From positions 1 through 7,032 of the forward strand of contig WLEG01000094.1 in assembly GCA_009704425.1 (NCBI GenBank): a DNA stretch of 7,032 bases. Direction: 5' to 3'. This document shows positions 1 through 5,334 of the stretch, piece by piece; the stretch's first letter is position 1, and each line of letters starts with the position of its first letter. A program made the position numbers and the translations under genes. Source of the stretch: Actinomycetota bacterium (GTDB taxonomy: Bacteria > Actinomycetota > Acidimicrobiia > Acidimicrobiales > Ilumatobacteraceae). The notes under the pieces are model-generated. The model had not been told where the DNA came from, made no database searches, and saw only the letters and a program-made list of their open reading frames with translations.

Positions 1-2
1 GC

Positions 3-458
3 ACGGGGCGCCCGGGTGCGGGTCGCCCGTCGGGCCGCGATGGTGAGGATCGTCCTCGTCGTTAGGGCGCGGGTGCGGGTCGACCGTCGGGTCGTCCGGG
101 TCGTGATGGCGATGACCGTCGTCCGTCGGGTCGTTCCGGTCGTGACGGTGATGATCGCCGGTCGCGCGGTGATGGTGAGGATCGTCCCCGTCGTTATGGT
201 GCGGGTGCCGGTCGCCCCTCGGGTCGACCGAGTCGTGATGGTGACGATGGCCGGCCGCGTCGCGACGGTGACGATCGCCGGCCTCGTCGCGACGGTGAGT
301 CGCGCCGTCCTCATGGTGATGATGAGGATCGTCCCCGTCGTTACGGCGCGGGTGCGGGTCGCCCGTCGGGTCGACCGAGCCGTGACGGTGACGACCGTCG
401 TGGGCGCGACGTCGTACGCGGACCGCGCGAACCCCGCAACGAAGCCGAGCGTCGTCGC
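3..458 (+). other. In-frame Arg/Gly/Asp-rich 5' extension of the TPR gene, interrupted by TAG
   Basis: Reading in the frame of the downstream TPR protein, this stretch encodes an almost pure Arg/Gly/Asp/Pro/Ser sequence with recurring pieces such as GAGAGRPSGRP and RRDGDD. It stays open from 66 into the TPR coding region and contains no ATG, GTG or TTG codon in this frame. The codons upstream of 63 encode the same kind of sequence, so the real gene probably begins left of the window. A single TAG at 63-65 stands where the two later repeat copies have TAT or TAC (Tyr). It could be a true nonsense mutation or a base error. Disordered RGG-like regions often bind RNA; that role is only inferred. 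The 210-codon frame starting at 16 reads through the same DNA as a Val/Arg shadow and is not believed. Confidence 0.6.
45..395 (+). repeat. Three degenerate 72-bp direct repeats, in coding frame
   Basis: Copies lie at 45-116, 177-248 and 324-395. Each encodes a 24-residue unit beginning EDRPRR, then Tyr (stop in the first copy), then GAGAGRPSGRP, ending near RDGDD. The spacings of 132 and 147 bp are both multiples of three. Differences between copies are mostly at third codon positions, which points to a translated repeat. Shorter RRDGDD-type units fill the space between, and a partial unit precedes the first copy at about 6-44. Confidence 0.75.
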
Positions 459-1253
459 ATGGCCGTGCGTGCCAAGGGTGGAGGCGCCGCACGCAAGGAT
501 CTCGAGCAGACGCGCGAGGAGCGCGTGGCCGAACAGTGGATCGACGAGGGTCCGGTGGACGCCACCGAGCTGCGCAACACCGCCGAGGCGGCGGCCAAGC
601 GCGCGGCCCGCAAGGCTCGCGAGGACGGCGAACTCGATCCCGAGGTGAAGGCCGATGTGGCCAAGGCGCTCGATCCCAAGCGGGCCGCGCGTTTGGGCGA
701 ACGCCTGAAGGACGCGCAGAACGCTCTCGAGCGCGAGCGGTATTCCGAAGCCAAGCGGGTGGCCAAGTCGTTGATGAAGGAACTCTCCACCGTGGCCGCG
801 GTGCACGAAGTGGTGGGTCTGGCCAGTTATCGCCTGGGCCAATATCGCGATGCCGCGGCGGCGTTGGGGTTGGCTCGCTCGTTGCGCGAGCGCGTGGAGG
901 ATCTGCCGGTGTTGGCCGACTGTTATCGCGCGCTGAAGCGATGGGACGCGGTCGACGAGATCTGGGCCATCCTCAAAGAGGCGTCACCGGCGCACGACGT
1001 GATGGCCGAGGGTCGCATGGTGGTGGCCGGTTCGCTGGCCGATCGTGGGGACCTGAAGGGTGCACTGCAGTTGATGGCCAAGGCCACCGAGATCCCGCGC
1101 CGCGTGCGCGAGCACCACCTCAGCCAGTGGTACGTCATCGCCGATCTGTACGACAAGGCCGGCAACGTGCAAAAGGCCCGCGAGTTCTTCAAGCGCGTGG
1201 CGTTGCACGATCCGGACTTCGCCGACGTCACCGATCGCATCAAGTCGCTCTGA
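459..1253 (+). CDS. TPR-like protein, C-terminal part (Rv1691-like position)
   Basis: From the first in-frame ATG this gives 264 residues. Residues 1-110 are charged and helical, rich in Ala, Lys, Arg and Glu. From about 114 onward there are helix-turn-helix pairs of TPR type: 114-143 (with YRLGQYRDAAAAL), 149-177 (CYRALKRWDAVDEIW), 184-209 (ADRGDLKGALQLM) and 219-254 (YDKAGNVQKAREFFKRV). TPR repeats bind other proteins and no catalytic motif is visible. There is no signal peptide or membrane segment, so it is probably cytoplasmic. The start is doubtful: no good Shine-Dalgarno precedes 459, and the frame continues upstream into an Arg/Gly/Asp repeat region, so this is probably the C-terminal part of a longer protein. 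The neighbourhood with a HAD phosphatase, tlyA, nadK and recN matches the place of Rv1691 in M. tuberculosis (recalled). Its function is unknown. Confidence 0.8.
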   Translation: MAVRAKGGGAARKDLEQTREERVAEQWIDEGPVDATELRNTAEAAAKRAARKAREDGELDPEVKADVAKALDPKRAARLGERLKDAQNALERERYSEAKRVAKSLMKELSTVAAVHEVVGLASYRLGQYRDAAAALGLARSLRERVEDLPVLADCYRALKRWDAVDEIWAILKEASPAHDVMAEGRMVVAGSLADRGDLKGALQLMAKATEIPRRVREHHLSQWYVIADLYDKAGNVQKAREFFKRVALHDPDFADVTDRIKSL

Positions 1254-1285
1254 CCGTCTCCGCTTCGATGACGGCCCGGTACACC

Positions 1286-1310
1286 CGTGTCGTCACGAAA
1301 GGACGACATG
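1286..1310 (+). promoter_or_regulatory. Hairpin enclosing the start codon of the SSB-like gene
   Basis: Positions 1286-1294 (CGTGTCGTC) pair with 1302-1310 (GACGACATG) over nine pairs, one of them a G-U, leaving a 7-nt loop ACGAAAG. The whole ATG at 1308-1310 lies in the 3' arm, while the purine-rich ribosome-binding stretch AAAGGA (1298-1303) is partly in the loop. If it folds in the mRNA it would limit initiation. It could also be a chance result of CG/GT-rich sequence. Confidence 0.4.
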
Positions 1311-1670
1311 AAGAAGTTCGATGCGAACAATCTGGTGCTCGTGCGGGGCGCCCTCAGCAGCGTGCCGGTTCGTCGCACCCTGCCCAACGGATCCGACATC
1401 GTGCAGATCGAGGTGACCTCCCGTGACGATGCGGGTACGGCCCGCAGCGTGCCGGTGATCGTGCGCGAACCCCTCGGCAAGGACGACTTCACCGCGTGGG
1501 AAGCGGGCACCGAGGTCGTGGTGGTGGGTTCGGTGGTGCGCCGTTTCTTCCGCAGTGGTGGGGGAACGGCCAGTCGCACCGAGGTGGTGGCGGCCCGGGT
1601 GGTGCGGGGGTCGCAGGCGGCCCGGGTGGACAAACTGCTGGCCGAGGTGGCGCACGTGCTGGCCGGCTGA
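1308..1670 (+). CDS. Short OB-fold, single-stranded DNA-binding-like protein
   Basis: The protein has 120 residues. The pattern NLVLVRGALSSVPVRRTLPNG (split as NLVLVRGALSS and PVRRTLPNG, residues 8-28), then DIVQIEVTSRD, then GTEVVVVGSVVRRFF and SRTEVVAARVV, matches the strand layout of SSB-type OB folds: a first strand with a Gly, a polar loop, and the later V-x-G-x-V strand. It is shorter than housekeeping SSB and lacks the disordered tail and acidic C-terminal tip that recruit repair proteins, so it is unlikely to be the main SSB. Instead it ends in a short helix (about 103-118). I chose ATG 1308 because AAAGGA lies 4-5 bases upstream; GTG 1287 in the same frame would add seven residues. 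It follows the TPR gene by 54 bp in the same direction. Nucleic-acid binding is inferred from the fold. Confidence 0.72.
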   Translation: MKKFDANNLVLVRGALSSVPVRRTLPNGSDIVQIEVTSRDDAGTARSVPVIVREPLGKDDFTAWEAGTEVVVVGSVVRRFFRSGGGTASRTEVVAARVVRGSQAARVDKLLAEVAHVLAG

Positions 1671-1690
1671 CGCCGCACTATGAGCGCCGC

Positions 1691-1740
1691 GTCCGTCGCA
1701 CCACGGACGTGGTGCGACGGTCCGACGGACGTGGTGCGGG
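1691..1740 (+). terminator. Strong 12-bp hairpin with repeated 3' arm; terminator or leader structure
   Basis: Positions 1693-1704 (CCGTCGCACCAC) and 1709-1720 (GTGGTGCGACGG) form a perfect 12-bp stem with a GGAC tetraloop, starting 22 bp after the stop of the SSB-like gene. No T-run follows, so a classical intrinsic terminator is not complete, although actinobacterial terminators often lack one. A 14-bp sequence (ACGGACGTGGTGCG) occurs at 1703-1716 and again at 1725-1738, so the 5' arm has a second, weaker partner. This also allows a switching structure in the aldolase leader if transcription reads through. Confidence 0.5.
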
Positions 1741-1754
1741 CTCGGCTGGAGTTG

Positions 1755-1770
1755 GAGAACTAAGGTTCTC
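1755..1770 (+). promoter_or_regulatory. Palindrome GAGAAC-TAAG-GTTCTC upstream of the aldolase; possible operator/-10
   Basis: Two perfect 6-bp arms flank a 4-bp centre, 44 bp before the aldolase ATG. The embedded TAAGGT (1761-1766) resembles an actinobacterial -10 box, but no clear -35 is visible. A repressor site over the promoter would look like this; so would a small RNA hairpin. The rest of the 1671-1814 gap shows nothing else recognisable, and no clear Shine-Dalgarno precedes the aldolase. Confidence 0.3.
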
Positions 1771-1814
1771 ACGTCTCGTCCCGGCCCCCGCCCCGACCCG
1801 AATGCGAACACCCC

Positions 1815-2702
1815 ATGAACAAGGACCAGCTCGACCGCATGCGCAACGACGAGGGCTTCATCGCCGCCCTCGACCAGAGCGGTGGCAGCACCCCCAAGGC
1901 CCTGCGCCTCTACGGCATCGAGGAGTCCAGTTACTCCGGTGACGAGCAGATGTTCGATCTGATCCACCAGATGCGCACCCGCATGATCACCAGTCCGGCG
2001 TTCGACGGTGACCGCGTGCTGGCGGCCATCCTGTTCGAGGGCACCATGGACCGCGACATCGAGGGTGTCGGCAGTGCCATCTATCTGTGGAACACCAAGC
2101 GCATCGTGCCCATCCTGAAAGTCGACAAGGGTCTGGCCGACGAGAAGGACGGCGTGCAGGTGATGAAGCCCATGCCCGACCTCGACGCACTGCTGGCCAA
2201 GGGTCGCGCCAAGGGCATCTTCGGAACCAAGATGCGCTCGGTCATCAAGGAAGCGAACCCGGCCGGCATCACCGCCGTGGTGAAGCAGCAGTTCGAGGTG
2301 GGTCGTCAGATTCTGGCCGCCGGATTGGTGCCCATCATCGAACCCGAGGTCGACATCCACAGCCCGAACAAGGCCGATGCCGAAGCGCTGTTGAAGGCGG
2401 CCCTGCTCGACGAACTGAATCGTCAGCCGTCGGATCAGCCGGTCATGTTGAAACTGACGCTGCCCGAGACCGACAACTTCTACACCGAGTTGGTGAAGCA
2501 CCCCAGCGTGTTGCGGGTGGTGGCGTTGTCGGGTGGCTACAGCCGCGAGGAGTCCAACGCGCGACTGTCGCGCAACAAGGGCGTCATCGCCAGCTTCTCG
2601 CGCGCGCTCACCGAGGGTCTGTCGGCCCAGCAGAGCGAGGCCGAGTTCAACGCCACGCTCGACGGTGCCATCGCCGGCATCTTCGCGGCGTCGCGCACCT
2701 GA
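1815..2702 (+). CDS. fda: Class I fructose-bisphosphate aldolase (staphylococcal Fda type)
   Basis: This cytoplasmic enzyme cleaves fructose 1,6-bisphosphate into dihydroxyacetone phosphate and glyceraldehyde 3-phosphate, and works in reverse in gluconeogenesis, through a Schiff base and without metal. The 295-residue length is that of the Staphylococcus enzyme, which it resembles closely along its length as I recall it, from the start MNKDQL onward. Recognisable parts are GFIAALDQSGGSTPKAL (Asp20), LKVDKG (Lys102), IFGTKMRS (Lys139), VPIIEPEVD (Glu176, Glu178) and VMLKLTLP with the expected Schiff-base Lys213, then LSGGYSR (phosphate binding, about 239-244) and IASFSRAL. These fit the Asp33, Lys107, Lys146, Glu187, Glu189 and Lys229 set of muscle aldolase. 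All appear intact. Many actinobacteria rely on a metal-dependent class II enzyme, so this may be a second aldolase or a replacement. It converges with DUF1015 9 bp downstream. Confidence 0.95.
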   Translation: MNKDQLDRMRNDEGFIAALDQSGGSTPKALRLYGIEESSYSGDEQMFDLIHQMRTRMITSPAFDGDRVLAAILFEGTMDRDIEGVGSAIYLWNTKRIVPILKVDKGLADEKDGVQVMKPMPDLDALLAKGRAKGIFGTKMRSVIKEANPAGITAVVKQQFEVGRQILAAGLVPIIEPEVDIHSPNKADAEALLKAALLDELNRQPSDQPVMLKLTLPETDNFYTELVKHPSVLRVVALSGGYSREESNARLSRNKGVIASFSRALTEGLSAQQSEAEFNATLDGAIAGIFAASRT

Positions 2703-2711
2703 TCCGAACGT

Positions 2712-3896
2712 TCAATCGAGCGGGCGGATCACCGGGCCGGTGCGAAGCTTGGGAGTGAAGAACGTCGACTTCGGCGGCATCAGCAGTCCCTCGTCGGCGG
2801 TGCGCTGAATCTCGCGCACGGTCACCGGTCGAATCAGCACCCCGGCCGCGGCACCTCCCGACGACACGATGTCGCGCACCAAGCCGACGCCGTGTTGGTA
2901 GGTCACCTCGTGGGCCACGTCGGCCAGAGCGTGCTCCAGTCGCGCACCGTCGAGGTCGCGGACTCCGTCGAACCTGTCGGCCTTGGGAACCAGGTACGTG
3001 CCGGTGCCGTCGGCGTGGACGAACACCAGCGCGCCACGGTCGCGCATCTCGTGGGTGATGGAGGCCTCCACGGAGCCGGCCGGCGACAGTTCGAAGAAGT
3101 CGCCGAGAGCGGTCAGCAACGCGTCGGCGTCGATGCCGGTGTAGAGCCGGTGGATCGCGTCCACGCTCAACTGTTCCTCGATGAGCTCGCCGATGTAGGT
3201 CATGGTCAACTCGGCCGAGCCCTTCGTGCCGGTGTCGGTGGCGCGTTGCTCGTCACGGAAAGTGCGGCTGATGGCGTAGCGATGGTGTCCGTCGGCGATC
3301 ACCACGTCGGCCCCACCCACGGCCGCTGAGATAGCGGCCACGCGCGCCGGATCGTCGACGCGTTCGACGGTGTGCACCACACCCTCGGCCTCGACCACGC
3401 CCACCACCTCGCCGGGCTCGGTGAGCAGGTCGGTGAGACCGCGAGCCAGCGAGAGGCCCCACACCGGTGACAGGTTGGTGAGCGTCGCGCGCGTCAGATC
3501 CAAGCGGTCCGTCTTGGCCTTGGGTGTGGTGCGCTCGTGGGGCAACACGCCGCCGGCTCCCTCGTCCACCACCTCGAGGGCCCCGATGACCCCGACGGTG
3601 GTGCGGGGGCGACCGGACTCGTCCTGGAACGACATGCGGTAGATCGAGAACGACGGACGGGCGTCGCGCACCAGCACGCCGTCGGCCACCCAGCCGCGCA
3701 ACACGTCGTTGGCGGCGTCGTAACGGCCGGGGCCGTCGGCCTCGCGGGGCACGTCGACGCGCACGATGTTGTGGGGGTGTCGGTTCGCCAGTTCCTCACG
3801 GTCGGATTCCGACAGCACGTCGTAGGGCGGTGCCGCCACGGCGTTCAGGTCGGTGGAGGTGTAGCGCAGTGCGGTGAAGGGTTCGAAACGGGGCAC
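2712..3896 (-). CDS. DUF1015 family protein (COG4198)
   Basis: The 394-residue protein carries the hallmarks of the DUF1015 family: an N-terminal FxALRY...VAAPPYDVLS block (about 7-29), LPHERTTPKAKTDRLDL (118-134), VIADGHHRYAIS (199-210), and the conserved ending MPPKSTFFTPKLRTG (373-387). Length is normal for the family and nothing looks broken. The function is not established. The DGHHRY motif resembles the DGHHR-type motif of ParB/Srx-fold proteins such as the free serine kinases, and in some bacteria DUF1015 genes lie beside serA and serC, so a role near serine metabolism is possible; this is inference, and no ser gene is present here. Translation starts at GTG (3894-3896); a purine-rich GAGGG directly abuts it, too close for a normal ribosome-binding site, so a short leader or another start is possible. 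It is the only minus-strand gene in the window. Confidence 0.88.
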   Translation of the reverse strand: MPRFEPFTALRYTSTDLNAVAAPPYDVLSESDREELANRHPHNIVRVDVPREADGPGRYDAANDVLRGWVADGVLVRDARPSFSIYRMSFQDESGRPRTTVGVIGALEVVDEGAGGVLPHERTTPKAKTDRLDLTRATLTNLSPVWGLSLARGLTDLLTEPGEVVGVVEAEGVVHTVERVDDPARVAAISAAVGGADVVIADGHHRYAISRTFRDEQRATDTGTKGSAELTMTYIGELIEEQLSVDAIHRLYTGIDADALLTALGDFFELSPAGSVEASITHEMRDRGALVFVHADGTGTYLVPKADRFDGVRDLDGARLEHALADVAHEVTYQHGVGLVRDIVSSGGAAAGVLIRPVTVREIQRTADEGLLMPPKSTFFTPKLRTGPVIRPLD

Positions 3897-3936
3897 CCCT
3901 CTAGGTTGTCACCTTGAGTGGCAGAATCACTACCCG
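3897..3936. promoter_or_regulatory. 40-bp divergent intergenic region, DUF1015 / HAD phosphatase
   Basis: Both start codons face away from this 40-bp gap, so any promoters here must overlap and leaders must be very short. On the plus strand CAGAAT (3922-3927) lies 9 bp before the HAD ATG and could be a -10 for an almost leaderless transcript. No Shine-Dalgarno is visible for the HAD gene. No convincing -35 or -10 pair is visible on the minus strand. Confidence 0.35.
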
Positions 3937-4737
3937 ATGAAGCCCGTGATCCTGTGCGACCTCGACGGAGTGGTGTGGCTGGCCCATCGCCCCATCCCCG
4001 GTTCGAGCGAGGCGGTGGCGCGGTTGCGTCACGGGGGACACCGGGTGCTGTTCGTGACCAACAATTCGTCGGCCACCGTGGCCACCCAGGAACAGGCTCT
4101 GGCCGCCGTGGGCATCGACGCCCGGGGCGACGTGGTGACCTCGGCCATGTCGGGGGCGCACGTGCTGGCGCACGGTGAACGCGTGCTGATCTGTGGTGGC
4201 CCCGGAATTCACGAGGCGGTGGCAATGGTGGGGGCCGAGGTGGTGTCTCACGACGACGTGGATCGTGGCGCACGGGTGGACACGGTGCTGGTGGGATTCC
4301 ATCGCGACTTCGACTACGAGATCATGCGCCGCGCGTCGGGGGCGGTTCGCTCCGGGGCACGGTTGGTGGGCACCAACGACGATGCCACCTACCCGACTCC
4401 CGACGGCCCCATCCCCGGGGGCGGAAGCATCCTGGCCGCCATCAGCACGGCGGCCGGGCGTTCGCCGGTGGTGACGGGCAAGCCGTATTCGCCCATGGCC
4501 GACGTGGTGCGCGCCGTCGAACCCATGGTGGATGCGACCGCGGTCATGGTGGGGGACCGACCGAGCACCGACGGTGCGTTCGCCACCACCTTGGGTTGTC
4601 GGTACGCGTTGGTGCGTTCGGGCGTCACCCCCGCGGACCTGAGCGTCGACGACGATCCGGCGTGGTTCGAGGGATCCACCGCATGGTTGGACGTCGCGGA
4701 TCTGGCAGCCGTGGCCCGTGTCGTTCTGGGCGGGTGA
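3937..4737 (+). CDS. HAD-superfamily IIA (NagD-like) phosphatase
   Basis: The 266-residue protein has all HAD motifs: motif I CDLDGVVW (nucleophile Asp8, acid/base Asp10), motif II FVTNNSS (Thr41), motif III Lys182 in VTGKPYSP, and motif IV VGDRPSTDGAFA (Asp207, Asp212). The cap between motifs II and III, with GTNDDATYPTPDGPIPGGG, is the C2 type of NagD and p-nitrophenylphosphatase-like enzymes. It should hydrolyse a small phosphorylated metabolite with Mg2+. Its position before tlyA and nadK matches Rv1692 of M. tuberculosis, reported as a glycerol-3-phosphate phosphatase, so that substrate is a reasonable guess but not shown here. I chose ATG 3937 because the motif-I strand begins right after it; an ATG at 3874 would add 21 unlike residues and overlap the DUF1015 coding start. 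Confidence 0.92.
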   Translation: MKPVILCDLDGVVWLAHRPIPGSSEAVARLRHGGHRVLFVTNNSSATVATQEQALAAVGIDARGDVVTSAMSGAHVLAHGERVLICGGPGIHEAVAMVGAEVVSHDDVDRGARVDTVLVGFHRDFDYEIMRRASGAVRSGARLVGTNDDATYPTPDGPIPGGGSILAAISTAAGRSPVVTGKPYSPMADVVRAVEPMVDATAVMVGDRPSTDGAFATTLGCRYALVRSGVTPADLSVDDDPAWFEGSTAWLDVADLAAVARVVLGG

Positions 4738-4777
4738 GTCGGTCGACACACCGGAAATTCGGGCCTCGCGACACGGG

Positions 4778-4783
4778 TAGCGT
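4778..4783 (+). promoter_or_regulatory. Possible -10 box (TAGCGT) for a leaderless transcript
   Basis: TAGCGT ends six bases before the ATG at 4790, the spacing expected when transcription begins at the start codon itself. No Shine-Dalgarno is seen before this ATG, which agrees with a leaderless message. No convincing -35 is visible. If real, it would drive the helical protein-tlyA-nadK unit separately from the HAD gene. Confidence 0.35.
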
Positions 4784-4789
4784 GACGAC

Positions 4790-5320
4790 ATGGCGAAGAA
4801 CCAGATCTCCAAGAACTCGTTGAAGAAGTTGCTCGACTCGGTGACGCCGATGGCCCCCGATGCGGCCGAGAAGTTCGTGCGCGACCTGTTGAAGGTCGGC
4901 GACGAGCGTCGTCGTGACGCCGAGAAGGTCGTGGCCGAGGTGGCCGCCGTGGCCCGTCGTTCGGCCGAACAGTTCTCGGTGAACGTGCAAAAGGAAGTGG
5001 CCAAGCAGCTCGGTCGTTTGGTGGTGCGCATCGACCAGGTGGAGAAGCAAGTCGAGACGCTGAACAAGAACCTGGAAGCGACCCGCGCGCTGTTGGTGGC
5101 CGCGGCGGCCAAGGGATTGTCGAAGACGTCCGGTTCCGCCCCCGTCGCGTCGACCGCGAAGAAGCCCGCGACCAAGAAGCCGGTGGCGAAGAAGGCCGCG
5201 ACCAAGAAGCCCGCAACAAAGAAGCCGGTGGCGAAGAAGGCCACAACAAAGAAGCCGGCGGCGAAGAAGGCCGTAACAAAGAAGCCGGCCGCGAAGAAGA
5301 GCTCCGCTCCCACGTCCTGA
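4790..5320 (+). CDS. Phasin-like coiled-coil protein with histone-H1-like Lys/Ala/Pro tail
   Basis: The 176-residue protein has two parts. Residues 1-110 are amphipathic and helical, with a likely coiled coil at about 55-100 (RRSAEQFSVNVQKEV, then RIDQVEKQVETLNKNLEA), a pattern like phasins and other small oligomerising helical proteins. After a short Ser/Ala linker, residues 124-170 are nine five-residue KK-x-x-x modules (KKPAT, KKPVA, KKAAT and so on), very basic, as in bacterial histone-H1-like and AlgP-type tails that bind DNA or polyanions. Nucleoid or polyphosphate/RNA binding is therefore a fair guess, unproven. There is no signal peptide or membrane helix. It sits where Rv1693 lies in M. 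tuberculosis, between the HAD and tlyA genes, but I cannot show homology. It ends 14 bp before tlyA and is probably cotranscribed with it. Confidence 0.8.
   Translation: MAKNQISKNSLKKLLDSVTPMAPDAAEKFVRDLLKVGDERRRDAEKVVAEVAAVARRSAEQFSVNVQKEVAKQLGRLVVRIDQVEKQVETLNKNLEATRALLVAAAAKGLSKTSGSAPVASTAKKPATKKPVAKKAATKKPATKKPVAKKATTKKPAAKKAVTKKPAAKKSSAPTS
5159..5299 (+). repeat. Tandem 15/30-bp repeat array encoding the Lys-rich tail
   Basis: The basic tail is built from 15-bp modules, each starting AAGAAG. At DNA level an exact 30-bp period is clear at the 3' end: AACAAAGAAGCCGG recurs at 5215, 5245 and 5275. Earlier modules carry ACCAAG at 5171 and 5201 instead. The switch from ACC to ACA threonine codons marks two generations of copies, suggesting recent expansion. 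Such arrays readily change length by slippage in whole-codon steps. Confidence 0.85.
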
Positions 5321-5334
5321 GATCGTTCGTCGTC

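Noticed and set aside
45..395. Repeat cluster as a CRISPR array
   Set aside because: Repeats are degenerate, in codon register, with unequal spacing and continuous coding; no cas genes are present.
16..648. A 210-codon plus-strand frame of Val/Arg-rich sequence at the left edge
   Set aside because: It is the out-of-frame reading of the Arg/Gly/Asp repeats and overlaps the start of the TPR gene; its later part has no family character.
1293..2501. A 402-codon minus-strand frame opposite the SSB-like gene and aldolase
   Set aside because: It has no recognisable motif, spans two plus-strand genes and their gap, and is explained by GC-rich third positions.
2730..2742. CACCGG-G-CCGGTG palindrome as a terminator
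   Set aside because: A one-base loop cannot form a hairpin of this stem as drawn, there is no T-run, and it lies within conserved C-terminal codons of DUF1015.
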